From the NCBI GenBank assembly GCA_012719335.1, contig JAAYAO010000265.1, positions 1 through 7,733 on the forward strand: 7,733 bases of DNA, written 5' to 3'. Both the position numbers and the translations under genes were made by a program. The notes beneath the pieces are model-generated. The model had not been told where the DNA came from. It searched no databases and saw only the letters and a program-made list of their open reading frames with translations. The stretch comes from Propionibacterium sp. GTDB taxonomy: Bacteria > Actinomycetota > Actinomycetes > Propionibacteriales > Propionibacteriaceae. This document shows, one piece after another, positions 5,772 to 7,733 of this stretch (positions are counted from its first letter, which is position 1; each line of letters opens with the position of its first letter).

Positions 5772-6914
5772 TCAGCGTCGGCCGAACGTCGGCGGCGCGA
5801 CCAGCAAGACCACCGCCGAGAACAGCGCCAACCCGCCACCGGCCAGCGTCGCCACCCACGGCGACTGGACGTACAACGGCAACAACACCACCGGTGCCAC
5901 TGCGGTGCCGGCGAACTGGGCGGCCATCGTCACCGAGGTCGCGCCACCGGGATTGGCCGGGGTGCTGCGCAGGGCCATCGCATTGGACCCGATCCGGGCG
6001 GCGGTGCCGGTCAGGCCGGCGATCAGCACCAGCACCACCAGACCCCACAGCCAGGGCACCCAGCCGGACGCGATCAGCGCCACCCCCAAGCCGGTCGCGC
6101 CGAGAAAGGCGGTGCGCGGAATCCCGGCCCGGTCGGCCAGCGACCCGATCAGCGGGCCACCCACCAGGCCGGCCACCCCGAACCCGGCCACCACCAGCCC
6201 GCGCAGCCCGGGGGAGAGCCCGAACCGGTCCGAGGCGATCATCGCGCCGAGCACCATGATTCCCGACACCGCGGCCTGGAAACCGAAGGCGAACAGTGAC
6301 GATTGCAGCAGCCGCAGGTTCGCCAGGGCCCGCCACTGTCCGCCGGCCGCCCGGGGCCCGGCCGGCACCCTGGGCACCAGTAGCGCCAGCACCAGACCCA
6401 CCACCGCGGTGATCGCGAAGGCGGCCCGGTAATCCCAACCGGCTGCCAGCCCGCCGACCAGCGGGGCCGAGGCCTGCCCGGTGGCCACCACCGAGGTGTA
6501 CAGGCCCATCGCGCGCCCCAGTCGCTCGGGGGCCACGGTGCGCGAGATCATCGCGATCAGTACCGGGGTGGTGAAGGCATTGGCCAGGCCCTGCACACCG
6601 CGGGCCAGGATGAACAGGGTGGGGTTGGTGAGCAGCACGCAGGCCAGGGACGAGATCGCGTACAGCAGGAAGGCCAACCGCACCGTGCGGGATTGGCCGA
6701 ACCGGGCGGCGAGGGTGCCCGAGACCAACAACCCCAGCGAGAACGGAATCATGTAGCTGGTGATCGCCCAGGTGGCGACCTCGATGCTGGTGCCCAACCC
6801 GACGGCGAGTTCGGGCAGCATGGTGTTCACCATCGCCCCACCGAAGGGGCCCATGAAACCGCCGATGTACAGCGCCCACACCCGACGCGGGCGCACCGGC
6901 TCGATGTCGGTCAC
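5772..6914 (-). CDS. MFS transporter, 12 TM, DHA1-like drug/metabolite efflux family
   Basis: This is a 380-residue inner-membrane protein of the major facilitator superfamily, most likely a proton-driven exporter. Twelve hydrophobic segments can be traced, at about 13-33, 47-67, 78-95, 99-121, 138-159, 164-181, 206-226, 238-258, 269-285, 288-308, 329-348 and 354-373, with a cytoplasmic loop at about 182-205 between halves. Motif A appears as GTLAARFGQSR (66-76), with Ala in place of the usual Asp, and as the better repeat GSLADRAGIPR (257-267). An antiporter-like motif C is seen in the fifth segment (GQASAPLVGG). The start is a GTG placed immediately after the TAG of the kinase gene, and the GGAGG at 6924-6920 lies in that gene's last codons, so translation is coupled. 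The substrate is unknown; the kinase partner suggests an antibiotic-like or phosphorylated small molecule. This is inference. Confidence 0.9.
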   Translation of the reverse strand: MTDIEPVRPRRVWALYIGGFMGPFGGAMVNTMLPELAVGLGTSIEVATWAITSYMIPFSLGLLVSGTLAARFGQSRTVRLAFLLYAISSLACVLLTNPTLFILARGVQGLANAFTTPVLIAMISRTVAPERLGRAMGLYTSVVATGQASAPLVGGLAAGWDYRAAFAITAVVGLVLALLVPRVPAGPRAAGGQWRALANLRLLQSSLFAFGFQAAVSGIMVLGAMIASDRFGLSPGLRGLVVAGFGVAGLVGGPLIGSLADRAGIPRTAFLGATGLGVALIASGWVPWLWGLVVLVLIAGLTGTAARIGSNAMALRSTPANPGGATSVTMAAQFAGTAVAPVVLLPLYVQSPWVATLAGGGLALFSAVVLLVAPPTFGRR

Positions 6915-7733
6915 CTAATCCTCCAAGGCTTTCTGCAGGGTCAGATTCCAGGTCACGGTGTCCTTGGCGGCCGGGTTCTGCGGCCCCTGGGTGGCCCACA
7001 TCGCCTGGACGGCGGCGACGATCATCGTCCAGCTGCGGGCGAGGTCCTCCTCGATCTCGGCCGCATCACAGACCAGCTCGATGCGATGCCGCACCGACCA
7101 GCGGAAGGCCGCGCCGGTGCCGAGTTCGTCCACCCGGTTGCGCAACACCGGGTGCAGTTCCACCCCCGGTGCCCCCGCCATCGGTTTCGGGTCGATCACC
7201 ACCCAGCGCCGGTCGGCCTCGCGCCACAGCACGTTCTCGAAGTGCAGGTCGGTGTGCAGCAGGGTGTGGCCGGCCGAAGGAGCCAAGTCCCGGTACAGCC
7301 CGGTGGCCCGGTCGATCACCCGCCGGGGCAGGGCCTCGGTTGCCGCCAGGTCGACGAGTTGGCCGTCCAACCAGTCGGTGAGCCGGGGGAACTCCGGGCC
7401 GACGCCCCGGTGCAGTTCACCCAGCAGCCCGCCGATCACCTCGCAGGCCTCGTCGATCCAGACCTCGGTCAGGTCGCGGCTCGCGTCCAGTCGTTCCAAC
7501 AACAGGGCGCCCCGGGACGGGTCGGCGCGCACCAGCCGCACCGCGGCACCACCGGCCCAGCGCTGCAGGGCGAGATGCTCCGTGGCGGCTTCGGGATGTG
7601 GCCAGACCACCTTCAACATCAGCGGTTCGTCCTCGCGGCGCACCGGAATCACCACCGCGGTGTGCCCGGAGCTCGGCGCCCCGTCCACGATCAACTGCCA
7701 CTCCTCGAGCAGGTCGGCGATCAGCCGGGGCAG
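6915..7733 (-). CDS. Aminoglycoside/hydroxyurea phosphotransferase family kinase (APH(6)-like), N-terminus cut by window edge
   Basis: The predicted protein is a small-molecule O-phosphotransferase of the family that includes streptomycin 6-kinase and hydroxyurea phosphotransferase. The frame is open to the window edge (272 residues visible). A TTG at 7694 is internal, because residues before it (LPRLIADLLEEWQL) match the family's N-terminal region, so about 30 residues are probably missing. Visible motifs, numbered from the edge, are a nucleotide-binding Lys41 in MLKV, the catalytic loop HTDLHFEN with Asp162 and Asn167, and the metal-binding motif DPKPMAG starting at Asp181. The family's usual loop is HGDLHxxN, so Gly is replaced by Thr here. 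The C-terminal helix around SWTMIVAAVQAMWA is typical. The gene directly precedes the MFS transporter with no gap. Many chromosomal members have no proven antibiotic substrate, so resistance is only a possibility. Confidence 0.88.
   Translation of the reverse strand: MPRLIADLLEEWQLIVDGAPSSGHTAVVIPVRREDEPLMLKVVWPHPEAATEHLALQRWAGGAAVRLVRADPSRGALLLERLDASRDLTEVWIDEACEVIGGLLGELHRGVGPEFPRLTDWLDGQLVDLAATEALPRRVIDRATGLYRDLAPSAGHTLLHTDLHFENVLWREADRRWVVIDPKPMAGAPGVELHPVLRNRVDELGTGAAFRWSVRHRIELVCDAAEIEEDLARSWTMIVAAVQAMWATQGPQNPAAKDTVTWNLTLQKALED

Noticed and set aside
5781..5793. Hairpin GCCGA-ACG-TCGGC near the end of the MFS gene as a convergent terminator
   Set aside because: The stem has only 5 bp, lies inside the coding sequence and has no T-run. 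Such short inverted repeats are common at this GC content.
7169..7381. Plus-strand open frame opposite the kinase gene
   Set aside because: It is low-complexity Pro/Arg/Gly/Ser sequence fully opposite the kinase catalytic motifs, so it is a shadow frame.

Overview
The window is about 7.7 kb of very GC-rich DNA (roughly 70 % by eye, with most codons ending in G or C). The gene families and codon use suggest a high-GC Actinomycetota. Propionibacteriales would fit, but nothing here fixes the taxon.

Layout: positions 1-268 hold an undecided window edge and a leader with a 19-bp hairpin or operator-like palindrome. Positions 269-5423 are a tight plus-strand operon for a complete 2-oxoacid dehydrogenase complex: E1 alpha, E1 beta, dihydrolipoamide dehydrogenase (E3), then a two-lipoyl-domain E2. 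The genes overlap by 11 and 4 nt or lie 16 nt apart, so transcriptional and translational coupling is very likely. A small YjdJ-type GNAT protein (5476-5763) follows 52 nt later in the same direction.

From 5772 to the right edge the strand switches. An aminoglycoside/hydroxyurea phosphotransferase-family kinase (N-terminus cut by the window edge) and a 12-TM MFS transporter form a two-gene minus-strand operon. The transporter start codon directly follows the kinase stop codon. This operon converges on the GNAT gene with an 8-nt gap.

How the genes work together: E1 (alpha2beta2, ThDP) decarboxylates a 2-oxoacid and reductively acylates lipoyl groups on E2. E2 passes the acyl group to CoA, and E3 reoxidises the dihydrolipoyl group with FAD and NAD+. 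The sequence does not settle whether the substrate is pyruvate, branched-chain 2-oxoacids or something else. The kinase plus exporter pair looks like a small-molecule modification and efflux or resistance module, unrelated to the dehydrogenase.

I see no convincing previously undescribed system. The most notable points are the nearly identical lipoyl-domain duplication in E2 with codon use unlike the rest of the gene, the non-classical E1 alpha and E2 active-site loops, the E1a-E1b-E3-E2 gene order, and the kinase/MFS pair.
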